Shown here one piece after another: positions 9,023-18,423 of a stretch of 64,000 nucleotides of DNA. The notes below the pieces were generated by a model. That model did not search any database. It had not been told where the DNA came from and saw only the letters and a program-made list of their open reading frames with translations. The DNA comes from Flavobacteriales bacterium. Lineage in GTDB: Bacteria > Bacteroidota > Bacteroidia > Flavobacteriales_F > PHOS-HE28. The stretch covers positions 124,001-188,000 of the forward strand of contig JADJCS010000001.1 in the NCBI GenBank assembly GCA_016703105.1. Reading direction: 5' to 3'. Each line of letters begins with the position of its first letter. Within the stretch, counting starts at the first letter, position 1. A program made the position numbers and the translations under genes.

Positions 9023-10333
9023 GTGAAAGCCAAGACCCTCAAGAAGACCAAGGTGAACGTGGTCACCATGGGCTGCTCGAAGAACACCTTCGACAGTGAG
9101 GTGATGATGGCCCAGCTCAAGGCCAACGGTATCGCCGTGGACCATGAGAGCGATAGTGGCGAGCACAACGTGGTGGTGATCAATACCTGCGGCTTCATCG
9201 ACAACGCCAAGCAGGAGAGTATCGATACCATCCTGCGCTATGCCAAGGCCAAGGACGCAGGGCTGGTGGAAAAGGTCTACGTGACCGGCTGCCTCAGCCA
9301 GCGCTATGCGCCTGAGCTGAAGGACGAGATCCCGCAGGTGGATGCCTGGTTCGGCACGCGCGATCTGCCCCGGTTGCTCAAGACGCTGAAGGCGGATTAC
9401 AAACACGAGCTGGTCGGCGAGCGCTTGCTCACCACGCCGGCGCATTTCGCCTACTTCAAGATCAGCGAAGGCTGCGATCGTAAATGCAGCTTCTGCGCCA
9501 TACCCCTCATGCGCGGCAAGCATGTTAGCACGCCGATCGACCAGCTCGTCACCAACGCGAAGGGCCTTGCGGCCCAAGGGGTGAAGGAGTTGATCCTGAT
9601 CGCGCAGGACCTCACCTACTATGGCCTGGACATCTACAAAAAGCGCAACCTGAGCGAACTGCTCGCGCAGCTCAGTGACGTGGAGGGCATCGACTGGATC
9701 CGCTTGCACTACGCCTTCCCGAGCGGGTTCCCCATGGATATACTCGAGGTGATGAAGGAGCGGAGCAACATCTGCAACTACCTCGACATGCCATTACAGC
9801 ACGGCAGTACGCGCATGCTTACGCGTATGCGTCGCGGCATCACGCAGGAGAAGACCGAAGCTCTGGTCGATACGATCCGAAGCGCCGTGCCGGGCATCGC
9901 GATCCGCACCACGCTTATCGCCGGTTTCCCCGGGGAAACACAGGAAGACCACGAGGATGGCCTGCGTTGGATCGAGCGGATGCGTTTCGATCGCCTCGGC
10001 TGTTTCACCTATAGCCACGAAGAGGACACCCACGCGCACACCTTCGAGGACGATGTGTCCGCCGAGGTGAAGGAGCAGCGGGCGCAGGAGATGATGGAAG
10101 CGCAGGGCAGCATCAGCCTCGAACTGAACGAAGCCAAGGTGGGCAAGACCTACCGCGTGTTGGTGGATAAAGCCGAATCCGGTCACTACGTCGCGCGCAC
10201 CGAGCACGATTCACCGGAGGTGGACAATGAGGTGTTGATCCCCACCTCTGCCGGACACCTGAGGATCGGCGATTTCGCCGAAGTGCGCATCACCGAAGCG
10301 AACGAGCACGATCTGCGGGCGGTGCCGGTCTGA
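9023..10333 (+). CDS. rimO: Ribosomal protein uS12 methylthiotransferase RimO
   Basis: A 436-residue radical-SAM enzyme that adds a methylthio group to the conserved aspartate of ribosomal protein S12. The N-terminal UPF0004 domain carries cysteines 18, 56 and 90 for the auxiliary 4Fe-4S cluster. The radical-SAM cluster cysteines are in CDRKCSFC (151, 155, 158). A C-terminal TRAM domain follows. RimO, rather than MiaB, is indicated by the GCSKNTFDSEV start and by the operon context with ribosomal proteins. The start codon is GTG at 9023; no ATG is available nearby. The gene begins 11 bases after ftsY. Confidence 0.95.
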   Translation: MKAKTLKKTKVNVVTMGCSKNTFDSEVMMAQLKANGIAVDHESDSGEHNVVVINTCGFIDNAKQESIDTILRYAKAKDAGLVEKVYVTGCLSQRYAPELKDEIPQVDAWFGTRDLPRLLKTLKADYKHELVGERLLTTPAHFAYFKISEGCDRKCSFCAIPLMRGKHVSTPIDQLVTNAKGLAAQGVKELILIAQDLTYYGLDIYKKRNLSELLAQLSDVEGIDWIRLHYAFPSGFPMDILEVMKERSNICNYLDMPLQHGSTRMLTRMRRGITQEKTEALVDTIRSAVPGIAIRTTLIAGFPGETQEDHEDGLRWIERMRFDRLGCFTYSHEEDTHAHTFEDDVSAEVKEQRAQEMMEAQGSISLELNEAKVGKTYRVLVDKAESGHYVARTEHDSPEVDNEVLIPTSAGHLRIGDFAEVRITEANEHDLRAVPV

Positions 10334-10343
10334 TCGGGATCGA

Positions 10344-13343
10344 TCAAGGCAATTGCGCCGTGCGCACCGCGGTAGGCACCGTGCCACCGATGTTCACCAG
10401 TTGCGGATCGCGATCGTTCGAAACGCCGGCATATTTCACCTGGCCGTTCAAGTTCACGTCCTCCTGCCGATAGCCTGTGGCGATGGCGGTCGGGACAGTG
10501 CCGCCTATGCGCACAAGGATGGGGTCGCGGTCGTTGTTGCTTCCGGCGTACTTCAGTTGTCCGTTGAAGTTCACATCCCCGGCCCAGAGCATCATCCGTC
10601 CGCCAACGTTCTTCCGCGCATTGGTGCCGTAGGTGAGCGTGGTGGTGGATGTGAGATCGATCGTGGTGTTCACATGCGAAAGTGGGAGCGCCGTCGCGGT
10701 CATTGCGCCCAAGTGGTTCCGATGCCGTAGCGCGACATGATAATTGCCCGGTGGCACACGCATTTCCACCAATGAACCACCGTCGAGATCGACCACTTGA
10801 CCGTCCGAACGGATCAGCGCGGCCCGGCTGGACGCGATCGTGCCGGGCGATCCTTCCGAACGCAGTTCGAGTACCACCCAATCCACGATCGCAGTGGTGC
10901 CGGTGGTCGTGAGCACCGAAGGCGCTATGGTCGCCCCGGCCGTGCTGTTCACGAACCCATAACCCAACGCGGTATAAGGCTCCTGCAAGGGGATCGTGCC
11001 CAGGCTGCGCTGGAAGTCGTTCATGCGCAGGGTGACGTTGTTCCATGGACCTTCGAGCCAGGCTTTCACCGAAACGAAGACGGAAACGTTGTTGCCCGTG
11101 TTCACCCGAGTGATGCGGTTGCGTCCGATGCCGCTGAGTTCCGTGAACCAACCGCCTACATAAAGGCGATCGACATCCAAAGCCATCGCTTTGATAGTGG
11201 AGTTGGCAGGAGCATGTCCGTTCTGATAGGACAGGTCCAGTGTTCCTTGCTCGGAAAAGCGGCGTATACCGGCTGTGGAGGGCACGCCGGGGATACTGCC
11301 TCCGTTGAGCAGACTGCCGTCCGCCGCGATGGCGATCGGCCCCCAGAGCCCATTACTTCCGGTATCAAAGCTGGTATCCAAGCTTCCGTCCGGAAGCAAT
11401 TGTGCCACGCGTGCCCTGGGGGTGCCCTGGTAATTCGTGAACCTGCCGGAGACCACGATCCGCCCATCCGGGCGTAGGGCGATGTGTTCCACCTCTTGAT
11501 CGAAACCGCTCCCGGGGATGAAGCTGGGGTCAAATGTTCCGTCGGGCATGAGCCGTGCGATGCGGCCAAGCACGGTGCCCGTGCCTTGGAGCAGGGTGAA
11601 GTCACCGGCGATCAGCACGCGACCGTCAGGCTGAACCGCCATGCAGAGGATGTCCCCGTTCTGTGCGACTTGGGTGGTGAAGCTGGGGTCTGCCGTGCCA
11701 TCCGCCAATAGCCGGACCACCTTCTTCAAGGACGGCCATATGAACGAACCGCAGACCAGCGCGCGGTTATCTGGCAGCACCACAAGATCCTTCACGTTCT
11801 CCCCCCAATCGGAAGTGAAGTGGGATTGGAACGTTTGATCCCAGGTCCCATCCGTGTTCAAAAGCACCAAGTTGTAGCGGGTTGATTGGTCCGCGCGGAA
11901 AGATCCACCGATCAGATACTTCCCATCCGGCCGTTGCCGCATGGTAACAGGGCCCACATTAGTCAAATTGATGAGGCGCAATGCGCTCGAAAAAGTGGGG
12001 TCGACGGAACCATCCCGGAGCAACCGGGCGAGACCGACCCGTTCCTCGCCGTTGTATCTGTTGAACACGCCACCGATCAACGCGCCGCCATTGGCAAGCG
12101 GCAGCACAGCGGTCACCGGATAGTTCGCTGCATTGTTCACGTAGCTGGGGTCCGGAGCCCCGTTCGCGAGCAGGCGCATCATGTACGTACAGGGGATCCC
12201 GTTCCAGTACCGGAACAGGCCGCCAACCACCAAGCGCCCCGCACCGTCATAGGTCACGTCACGGATCGTATCATCCGGTCCGGTGCCGATATCGAAGGAG
12301 GTATCCAGGGCGCCGTGGGCGAACAGCCGTGCCATACCCGCCTTGGTCGATCCATTCACCTGCGTGAAGTCGCCGATCAGGTCGACCTTGCCGTCCGAAC
12401 GGAGCTGGATGCGTCGCACGGATCCATTGCATCCGCTACCGGGATCGAAGCCGGTGTCCACCGAGCCGTTCACGTTCAGCCGGGCGATGCGGTTGCGCGG
12501 TGTTCCGTTCACATCGGTGAAGTCCCCGGCCATTAGGATCTTTCCGTCCGGCTGCAGCGCGATGGCCCGCACCACCCCATTGGGTCCGGTACCGGCCATG
12601 TTCCATGTGGCGTCCGTGCTATTGGCGATCTGGTCGAAGCGCACGATCCGGTTCGAGCCATCGAATTGGGTAAAGGCCCCCGCTGCGATCACCAGGCCGC
12701 TCGGTTCAACGGCCAGGGCATGGACCTCCCCATTGAGGTTGGCGAGGAACTGGTTGCCCAACGAGCCGTTGCTGTTCAACCGGAGGATGCGGAACTTGGT
12801 GTATGGGCCATAGGTGGTGAACGCGCCGCCAACGATAAACGTCCCGTCCTGCTTCATCGCGATGCAGTTCACCGCATCATTGAATATGAAGGCGGAATTG
12901 GGGTTATAAGTGATGTCCAAGGTCCCATCGGCGTTCAGGCGTCTTACCTCATGCGTGCTGCTCGATTCGAAATAGGGTCCGAAAACGCCGCCGAACAGGA
13001 ACCTGCCATCCACTTGTCTCACTGCCGTTCGCAAGACACCATCTCCAGCATTCAGGTAGTTTGTGCGCGTGCCGGCCTGGTCACAGGCAGTGCCTATCGC
13101 CAGGATCCCGCTGAGATCACCTCCATAGCCTAGCCCTCCGGCGGCCATGTATCCACCGCCGGGCAGACCCAGCATATCCTCAACCCCATGATCACCCATC
13201 GGGGCGGAGCCGCAGCCGTCTCCGATCCCATATCCCTGGTCCTGCGGGTTGAAGCTCAGATCGATCGAGCCGTTCTGGCCCACGCTGCGCGTTGCTACGC
13301 TGGTGCAAAGCAGCAGGGGTAGTATAAGGCGAAGGTGTCGCAT
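10344..13343 (-). CDS. Secreted delta-60 repeat protein with dockerin-like C-terminal doublet
   Basis: A 999-residue exported protein with a signal peptide (MRHLRLILPLLLCTSVATRS). Residues from about 30 to 750 are a dozen or more delta-60 repeats, each with a core like LRPDGKILMAGDFTDVNG followed by RIARLNVNGSVDTGFDP, which are predicted to form a beta-propeller. After a beta-rich module the protein ends in two near-identical calcium-loop-like units, GDVNFNGQLKYAGSNNDRDP and DVNLNGQVKYAGVSNDRDP, each followed by IGGTVPTA. No standard T9SS type A motif is present; this doublet may be the sorting or anchoring element. It converges with rimO, with 10 bases between the ends. Biochemical role unknown, probably surface-located. 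Confidence 0.8.
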   Translation of the reverse strand: MRHLRLILPLLLCTSVATRSVGQNGSIDLSFNPQDQGYGIGDGCGSAPMGDHGVEDMLGLPGGGYMAAGGLGYGGDLSGILAIGTACDQAGTRTNYLNAGDGVLRTAVRQVDGRFLFGGVFGPYFESSSTHEVRRLNADGTLDITYNPNSAFIFNDAVNCIAMKQDGTFIVGGAFTTYGPYTKFRILRLNSNGSLGNQFLANLNGEVHALAVEPSGLVIAAGAFTQFDGSNRIVRFDQIANSTDATWNMAGTGPNGVVRAIALQPDGKILMAGDFTDVNGTPRNRIARLNVNGSVDTGFDPGSGCNGSVRRIQLRSDGKVDLIGDFTQVNGSTKAGMARLFAHGALDTSFDIGTGPDDTIRDVTYDGAGRLVVGGLFRYWNGIPCTYMMRLLANGAPDPSYVNNAANYPVTAVLPLANGGALIGGVFNRYNGEERVGLARLLRDGSVDPTFSSALRLINLTNVGPVTMRQRPDGKYLIGGSFRADQSTRYNLVLLNTDGTWDQTFQSHFTSDWGENVKDLVVLPDNRALVCGSFIWPSLKKVVRLLADGTADPSFTTQVAQNGDILCMAVQPDGRVLIAGDFTLLQGTGTVLGRIARLMPDGTFDPSFIPGSGFDQEVEHIALRPDGRIVVSGRFTNYQGTPRARVAQLLPDGSLDTSFDTGSNGLWGPIAIAADGSLLNGGSIPGVPSTAGIRRFSEQGTLDLSYQNGHAPANSTIKAMALDVDRLYVGGWFTELSGIGRNRITRVNTGNNVSVFVSVKAWLEGPWNNVTLRMNDFQRSLGTIPLQEPYTALGYGFVNSTAGATIAPSVLTTTGTTAIVDWVVLELRSEGSPGTIASSRAALIRSDGQVVDLDGGSLVEMRVPPGNYHVALRHRNHLGAMTATALPLSHVNTTIDLTSTTTLTYGTNARKNVGGRMMLWAGDVNFNGQLKYAGSNNDRDPILVRIGGTVPTAIATGYRQEDVNLNGQVKYAGVSNDRDPQLVNIGGTVPTAVRTAQLP

Positions 13344-13400
13344 GCCGGGGTGAACTGCAAGGTAGACGAAGGAGGGTTGCCTTGGAGGTCTCCAACACGC

Positions 13401-13841
13401 CTACCGCATCAACGCGGAGAAGTAGTTTGTCAGCAACAGCCGCTGCTCTTCCGTTAGGCGGGCATCGCCATGCGTCCAGGTGTAGCTGGGCAGCGGCATC
13501 TCTTCTTCACCGACCATCTCCACCGCTTCTTCGGCCCAGTGCGCCCGTTTTTCCCCGCTCACACGGCCCCATGCGGAAACATCGAAGTGCTCCCGGCTTT
13601 CGTTGATGTGGCCCTGCATCCACCAGTTCACGGGGGTGATGTTCATGTACCACGGGTAGCGCGGCTGGCCACTGTGGCAGTCGTAGCAAGCCACCCGCAG
13701 CAGATGCTCCACTTCAGCCGAAGGCTTGGTCAATGCGATCAGATCGGCGGCGGGATCCAACGGTTCTTCAGTGCGCGCGGGACGGATGGATTGAGCGATC
13801 ACCAATACCCCCAACAAGATCAATACGGCCTTTCGTAGCAT
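13401..13841 (-). CDS. Haem-binding domain protein (single CxxCH)
   Basis: A protein of about 146 residues with an N-terminal anchor or signal helix (MLRKAVLILLGVLVIAQS) and one haem c attachment motif, CYDCH. It is followed by SGQPRYPWYMNITPVNWWMQ, the signature of the haem-binding domain family (PF14376-like) common in Bacteroidota. It is probably a periplasmic c-type cytochrome in electron transfer. The ATG at 13841 was preferred over an upstream start because it opens the hydrophobic segment. A TATTTTG box lies only 5 bases upstream of this ATG. It is separated from its neighbours by about 60 bases on each side. Confidence 0.8.
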   Translation of the reverse strand: MLRKAVLILLGVLVIAQSIRPARTEEPLDPAADLIALTKPSAEVEHLLRVACYDCHSGQPRYPWYMNITPVNWWMQGHINESREHFDVSAWGRVSGEKRAHWAEEAVEMVGEEEMPLPSYTWTHGDARLTEEQRLLLTNYFSALMR

Positions 13842-13905
13842 GGTCACAAAATACGTCATGGCTTCGCGCCGCGATCACTAGGATCGCCGGAACCGGCCGG
13901 TCCGC

Positions 13906-16900
13906 TCAGTTGTTGCTGTAGTTCAATTCCGCCCAATCCGTTCCGTTCCAAACGAGCATGATCGTATCGCCGACACCGAGCGGCCGGGCTGCGCTCGCAT
14001 TGGTATTGTTCGTCGCCGCATTGTCATCCACCTCGAAGGCGCCCGTGGTCACACATTCCAACAGGAGCAATTGTCCCCGAACGAGCCCATCGCTCAAAGT
14101 GATCGTGCGCGCCGTGGAGGTGGCGCTGGTGCTGCTCAGTCGGATGTAACCCCGATCGCCCACGGTGATGAGTTGATTGTCGGCTGCGACGCTCGTCACC
14201 GTGCCATCATCGCGTATCGACAAAGCGCCGAGCATATCCACGGTGGTGAGCGGGGTGGTCATGCCAATACCCACGTTCACTGCGGAAGCGCCCGTTGCAC
14301 CGAGCACCAAACTGTTCGAGGCACCTGCTATCGCATCGGCACCGATGGCGATCGCGTTCGTGAGTGCCGCCGCCGCCACATCGGCATTGTTCCCGAGCAC
14401 CACGTTATTGCTTCCTGTGGTGTTGGTGTTGCCGGCGTCCTGACCGATGAACGTGTTGTCGGTCCCCGTCGAGTTCACATCACCGGCGCCCGACCCGACG
14501 AAGGTGCTACCGCTACCTGTGTTCGCGAGCCCTGTTCCGAAGCCGATGAACGTACCGTCGTTGCCTGCAACGTTGGCTGTACCAGCGTTCGTTCCCATGT
14601 AGGTGTTCTGTGCTCCTGTGGTATTCGAATCTCCGCTCCTGCTTCCTACGAATGTGTTATCGGATGCCGTGTTCACGCTGCCACTGTTGTGGCCGAGGAA
14701 GGTGTTGTCGCTGCCAACCACGTTGCTGGTCCCCGCTTGGTCACCGAGGAAGGCATTATTGTTTCCGGTGGTATTCAGACGACCCGCATTGCCCCCAACG
14801 AAGGTGTTCCCGGATACCGTGGTCACGTTCCCTGCGAAAGAGCCAACGAATACGCTTGCCGAAACCGTAAGGGCTGCGGAACCTGCCTCGCGACCGATGA
14901 ACACGTTCTGGCTGCCGGACGTGGTGGAGCTGCCCGCGCTGAAACCGACGAAGGTGTTGCCATTTCCGGCAGTGTTCTGCGAGCCGGACTGGGAGCCCAA
15001 GAACGTATTGAGGCCACCAGTCATCACCCCCAAGCCTCCAGCTAAATACCCGAATAATGCATTGTTGCTTGCGGATGCGAAACGCCCTGCACTGGATCCA
15101 ACATACGTACTGAAGAAAGACGTGGTCATAGCAGCACCCGCATTCGCTCCCACGTAGGTATTGTCGTCACCATCGGTATTGGCGGCACCTGCGCTCGCGC
15201 CGATCGCGGTGACCCTGGCCGCCAACGTCGTCACAGCCGCGCCAGCACTGAGGCCATAGCTCACCAGGGCGGTCGCCGTGTTGCCTACTTGACCGGAAAA
15301 CGCGTTGCCGGTGCGGAAGCGTAGCGGCTGTGCATCGGTGGTGCCCACGAAGTTGGTGGCCGGATTGGTGCCCGCGTTGCCCAATAGTCCCCACGCGTTG
15401 GTGGCTGCCGCGCCCAATGTCTGCCAGCTCGCTGTGCCGTTCGCATCGCTCACCATCACCCGGTTCGCGGCTTGGTTGCCATCCACCATGCGGATGTTGC
15501 CCACCACGTGCAAGCGCTCCACCGGGGCGGTGGTGCCAATGCCCACCAAACTGGTGCTGGTCGAGCCATTGATACCGTTCACGCTGCCGAGCACCAGTCC
15601 GTTGTTCACGTCCACACGGCTGGCGCGCCCGATCGCCGTGGCGTTGGTGAGGTTGTTGGCGTTCACCGCTGCGCCATTGCCGACGAGTGTGTTCTGTGTG
15701 CCCGTGGCATTGGTGCTGCCGGCGCTGGTGCCGATGAAGGTGTTCTGCCCACCTGTTGATGTAGCCGCGCCGCTCTGGGTTCCTAGGAAGGTGTTGCCAC
15801 CTCCGGTGCTGTTCCCGTTGCCGGCGAAGGAACCGATCATCACGTTGTTGTTGGCGGTGTTGCCGATACCCGCGCCGTTGCCGATGAGAATGTTGTCTGA
15901 ACCGGTGGTTCCATTTCCACCGGCAAGCCTGCCGATGTACACGTTCTGCTGGCCGTTCACATTGGCTGCGCCCGCGCTCGTGCCCACGTACGTGTTGTTG
16001 GCGCTGGTCACGTTGGCTGCGCCTGCGTTGTTCCCTAAGAACGTGTTGCTTCCACCGGTGATATTGGCCAAGCCCGCGCTATTGCCAACGAAGGTGTTCC
16101 CCGTGCCTACGTTGTTCGGTCCCGCCAAAAGGCCATAGCTGACGAATTGGCTTGCCACCACGGGCAGGTTCCCGGCGAATTGGTTCGCCGTGCGGAAACG
16201 CAGCGCCTGTGCATCGGTGGTACCGATGAAGTTGGTGGCCGGGTTGGTGCCCGCGTTGCCGGTAAGGGTCCAAGCCAGCCCACTGGCCACGGTAAGGGGA
16301 TCGGTCCAGGTCGCGGTTCCGTTCGCATTGCTTACCATCACCCGGCCGATAGCTTGGTTGCCATCCACCATGCGGATGCTGCCTACCACATGCAGGCGGT
16401 CCAGCGCGTTCAGCGTACCCATGCCCACATTGCCGTTCGGCTTGATGCGGAGTGCATCACCTGCTGCGGAGCTGAAGTTCGCGGCCAACGCCAACCCGAA
16501 ATCGCCATTGCCCGCGAGGCCGAAGGACACGTTGTTCCCGTTCACGGAATTGGAGAAGGTCACATTCGTGGAGGAAGCTGCTTCGGCCACCTCCAACCGC
16601 ATGGTCGCATTTATGTTAGGTCCGAGCGGGGCGAAGCGCACATGCAAACTGTTGCCCGGAGCAGTGGTGTTCACACCGAAGTTCCCTGCGGCCGAAATGC
16701 GCGCCCGTTCCAGGTTGCCGGTGCGGAAGACCAAGGCCTGCGCATCGGTGGTGCCTACGAAGTGGGTGGCCGGGTTCGTGCCCGCGTTGCCCACCAAGCC
16801 CCAACCACTGCCTGCGGGAGCTTGCCAACTCGCAACCCCATTGACATCGCTCGTAAGTACGCGGCCAACAGCTTGGTTGCCATCCTCCATGCGGATGTTG

Positions 16901-18237
16901 CCCACTACGTGCAGGCGTTGGGCAGGGGCGGTGGTGCCGATGCCCACGTTCGCGCTTACGGACGAACCGTTCACGCCGTTGATGCTGCCCAACACCACGC
17001 TATTGCTCTGCGTGGCGAGTGCGCGGTTGCCGACCGCAGTGGCATTGGTGAGCGCATTGCTCACATTGGCGGAAAACCCGATGGCCGTGTTCTCGGTGCC
17101 CGTGGAGTTCGACCCACCGCTCGCGGCGCCTACGAACGTATTGCCCGCACCCGTGCTATTGGCATTGCCCGCCGTGGCACCCAGGAAGGTGTTCAAACTG
17201 CCCCCGGATACTATGCCAGCGTTGGTCCCGTAAAAGGCGTTCAAGGTGGCATGATCCAGCAGGCCGGCTTGGGTGTTGTTCGTCCTGAAACGGAGCAAGG
17301 CGTTGTCGCTGGTTCCGATGTAGTTCACTGAGGGGTTGGTCCCAGAGTTCCCTGTCAGGTCCCATGCGTTCACGGTGTTACCCGCCGGATTGGCCCATGA
17401 TCCGTTACCAAGAGCGTCAGCGATCATGATCATGCCTGCACCAGCCCCCGTGGTCATTTGGAAGTTGGTAACGCGGGCCTTACCGACCACATCCAAGCGT
17501 TCGGTGGGAGCGGTGGTGCCTATGCCTACGTTGGTGCTGGCGGGTGCGGCGTTCACCCCAACGATGCTGCCCAGTACCAAGCTATTGGGCTGGGTCGCTT
17601 GCGCGTAGGCTCCGAGCGCCGTGGCGTTCGAGAGGCCGTTGCTCACCGAGGATTGGAAACCGATCGCCGTGTTCTCGGACCCCACGCTGGCGGCGACCCC
17701 AGCGCCAGCCCCCAAGTAGGTGTTCGCCGACCCAGCGGTGTTCGCCACACCAGCTTGACCACCGATGAAGGTGTTGGCGGTACCCGTGTTCCCCACGCCG
17801 GTGTTGGTGCCGAAGAAGGAGTTGAGGCTGGCGAACTCCAGCCGGCCCGCGGGTTGGTTGTTCACCCGGAACACCAAGGGTTGGTTGTTCAGGGTGCCGA
17901 TGAAATCCGTGGCCGCGATAGTGTTGCCCGTAAGGGTCCAACCGGCTGCTGCCGAACTGAGCAGCGCGCGCCAGATCGCTCCATCGAAATACTCGAACTG
18001 GTTGGTGGTGGTGTTGAATACCAGCAAGCTGGTAGCGGGAGTCACGATGGCGTTCCGCTGCACCGTTGTCATTCGGGGGATCAGCAAGCCGCGCTTGGTG
18101 CCGGGTATCGCGCTCACATCAATGTCCAGCATGGCGCTGGTATTGGGCGTGGCGCCGTTAGCGTTTATGCCGATGTTCTGCGCGGCGAGCCGGGCGGAAG
18201 GGACCAAAAGCAAGGCAGCGAATAACCAGGAACGCAT
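13906..18237 (-). CDS. Large head-repeat surface protein (YadA-head/tail-fibre-like), paralogue A
   Basis: A 1443-residue exported protein with a signal peptide (MRSWLFAALLLVPSARLAAQ) and the conserved opening NIGINANGATPNTSAMLDID. The body alternates two kinds of unit. One is a hinge module (GNIRMVDGNQAxxRVMVSDANG with LTGNAGTNPATNFIGTTDA). The other is long runs of 14-16-residue YadA-head-like repeats such as NTFIGTSAGSTNATGTQ. The C-terminal about 100 residues (GQLLLLECVTTGAFEVDDNA ... WNGTDWAELNYSNN) form a cap shared with the neighbouring paralogue. There is no membrane anchor and no T9SS type A domain. It is probably an adhesin or surface-layer fibre. Its upstream control element is shared with the paralogue. 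Confidence 0.75.
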   Translation of the reverse strand: MRSWLFAALLLVPSARLAAQNIGINANGATPNTSAMLDIDVSAIPGTKRGLLIPRMTTVQRNAIVTPATSLLVFNTTTNQFEYFDGAIWRALLSSAAAGWTLTGNTIAATDFIGTLNNQPLVFRVNNQPAGRLEFASLNSFFGTNTGVGNTGTANTFIGGQAGVANTAGSANTYLGAGAGVAASVGSENTAIGFQSSVSNGLSNATALGAYAQATQPNSLVLGSIVGVNAAPASTNVGIGTTAPTERLDVVGKARVTNFQMTTGAGAGMIMIADALGNGSWANPAGNTVNAWDLTGNSGTNPSVNYIGTSDNALLRFRTNNTQAGLLDHATLNAFYGTNAGIVSGGSLNTFLGATAGNANSTGAGNTFVGAASGGSNSTGTENTAIGFSANVSNALTNATAVGNRALATQSNSVVLGSINGVNGSSVSANVGIGTTAPAQRLHVVGNIRMEDGNQAVGRVLTSDVNGVASWQAPAGSGWGLVGNAGTNPATHFVGTTDAQALVFRTGNLERARISAAGNFGVNTTAPGNSLHVRFAPLGPNINATMRLEVAEAASSTNVTFSNSVNGNNVSFGLAGNGDFGLALAANFSSAAGDALRIKPNGNVGMGTLNALDRLHVVGSIRMVDGNQAIGRVMVSNANGTATWTDPLTVASGLAWTLTGNAGTNPATNFIGTTDAQALRFRTANQFAGNLPVVASQFVSYGLLAGPNNVGTGNTFVGNSAGLANITGGSNTFLGNNAGAANVTSANNTYVGTSAGAANVNGQQNVYIGRLAGGNGTTGSDNILIGNGAGIGNTANNNVMIGSFAGNGNSTGGGNTFLGTQSGAATSTGGQNTFIGTSAGSTNATGTQNTLVGNGAAVNANNLTNATAIGRASRVDVNNGLVLGSVNGINGSTSTSLVGIGTTAPVERLHVVGNIRMVDGNQAANRVMVSDANGTASWQTLGAAATNAWGLLGNAGTNPATNFVGTTDAQPLRFRTGNAFSGQVGNTATALVSYGLSAGAAVTTLAARVTAIGASAGAANTDGDDNTYVGANAGAAMTTSFFSTYVGSSAGRFASASNNALFGYLAGGLGVMTGGLNTFLGSQSGSQNTAGNGNTFVGFSAGSSTTSGSQNVFIGREAGSAALTVSASVFVGSFAGNVTTVSGNTFVGGNAGRLNTTGNNNAFLGDQAGTSNVVGSDNTFLGHNSGSVNTASDNTFVGSRSGDSNTTGAQNTYMGTNAGTANVAGNDGTFIGFGTGLANTGSGSTFVGSGAGDVNSTGTDNTFIGQDAGNTNTTGSNNVVLGNNADVAAAALTNAIAIGADAIAGASNSLVLGATGASAVNVGIGMTTPLTTVDMLGALSIRDDGTVTSVAADNQLITVGDRGYIRLSSTSATSTARTITLSDGLVRGQLLLLECVTTGAFEVDDNAATNNTNASAARPLGVGDTIMLVWNGTDWAELNYSNN
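15421..16402. repeat. Long direct repeat between the two adhesin paralogues, copy 1
   Basis: About 980 bases of this gene correspond, at a constant offset of 5098 bases and with no net insertion, to 20519-21500 in paralogue B. They encode the block from GNIRMVDGNQA through SVNGINGSTSTSLVGIGTTAP and the NTFLGTQSG-type repeats. Many lines differ by only a few bases. Confidence 0.75.
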
Positions 18238-18282
18238 AGGGCAGGGGCTATGCCCCAAAGCTCCCCCCTTGCCTTGGTCGGG

Positions 18283-18309
18283 GCAATAGAACGAAGGTTG
18301 ACGATCGGC
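18283..18309 (-). promoter_or_regulatory. Shared promoter/operator element upstream of adhesin paralogue A
   Basis: This 27-base stretch differs at only two positions from 22532-22558 upstream of paralogue B, although the surrounding noncoding sequence is less similar. On the minus strand it holds AACCTTCG, a variant of the -7 box TAnnTTTG, followed by GTTCTATTGCC. It lies 46-72 bases before the start codon. Confidence 0.55.
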
Positions 18310-18423
18310 CGCTTGCGACCTGCCTCAAAATGGTCTATGTCATCGGATCTTGGCAGATGCTTCGGCCGGGTTGGACCCGCCCCTTGATCGTGCCTACTAA
18401 CGATAACATCGTGAGTGGAACGC

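Noticed and set aside
8483..9709. Long minus-strand open frame across ftsY and rimO
   Set aside because: Shadow frame; it spans two intact, well conserved plus-strand genes and shows no domain of its own.
13906..18237. Phage tail-fibre gene and hence a prophage
   Set aside because: The head-repeat proteins have signal peptides and there are no other phage genes such as capsid, terminase or integrase nearby. A cell-surface role fits better.
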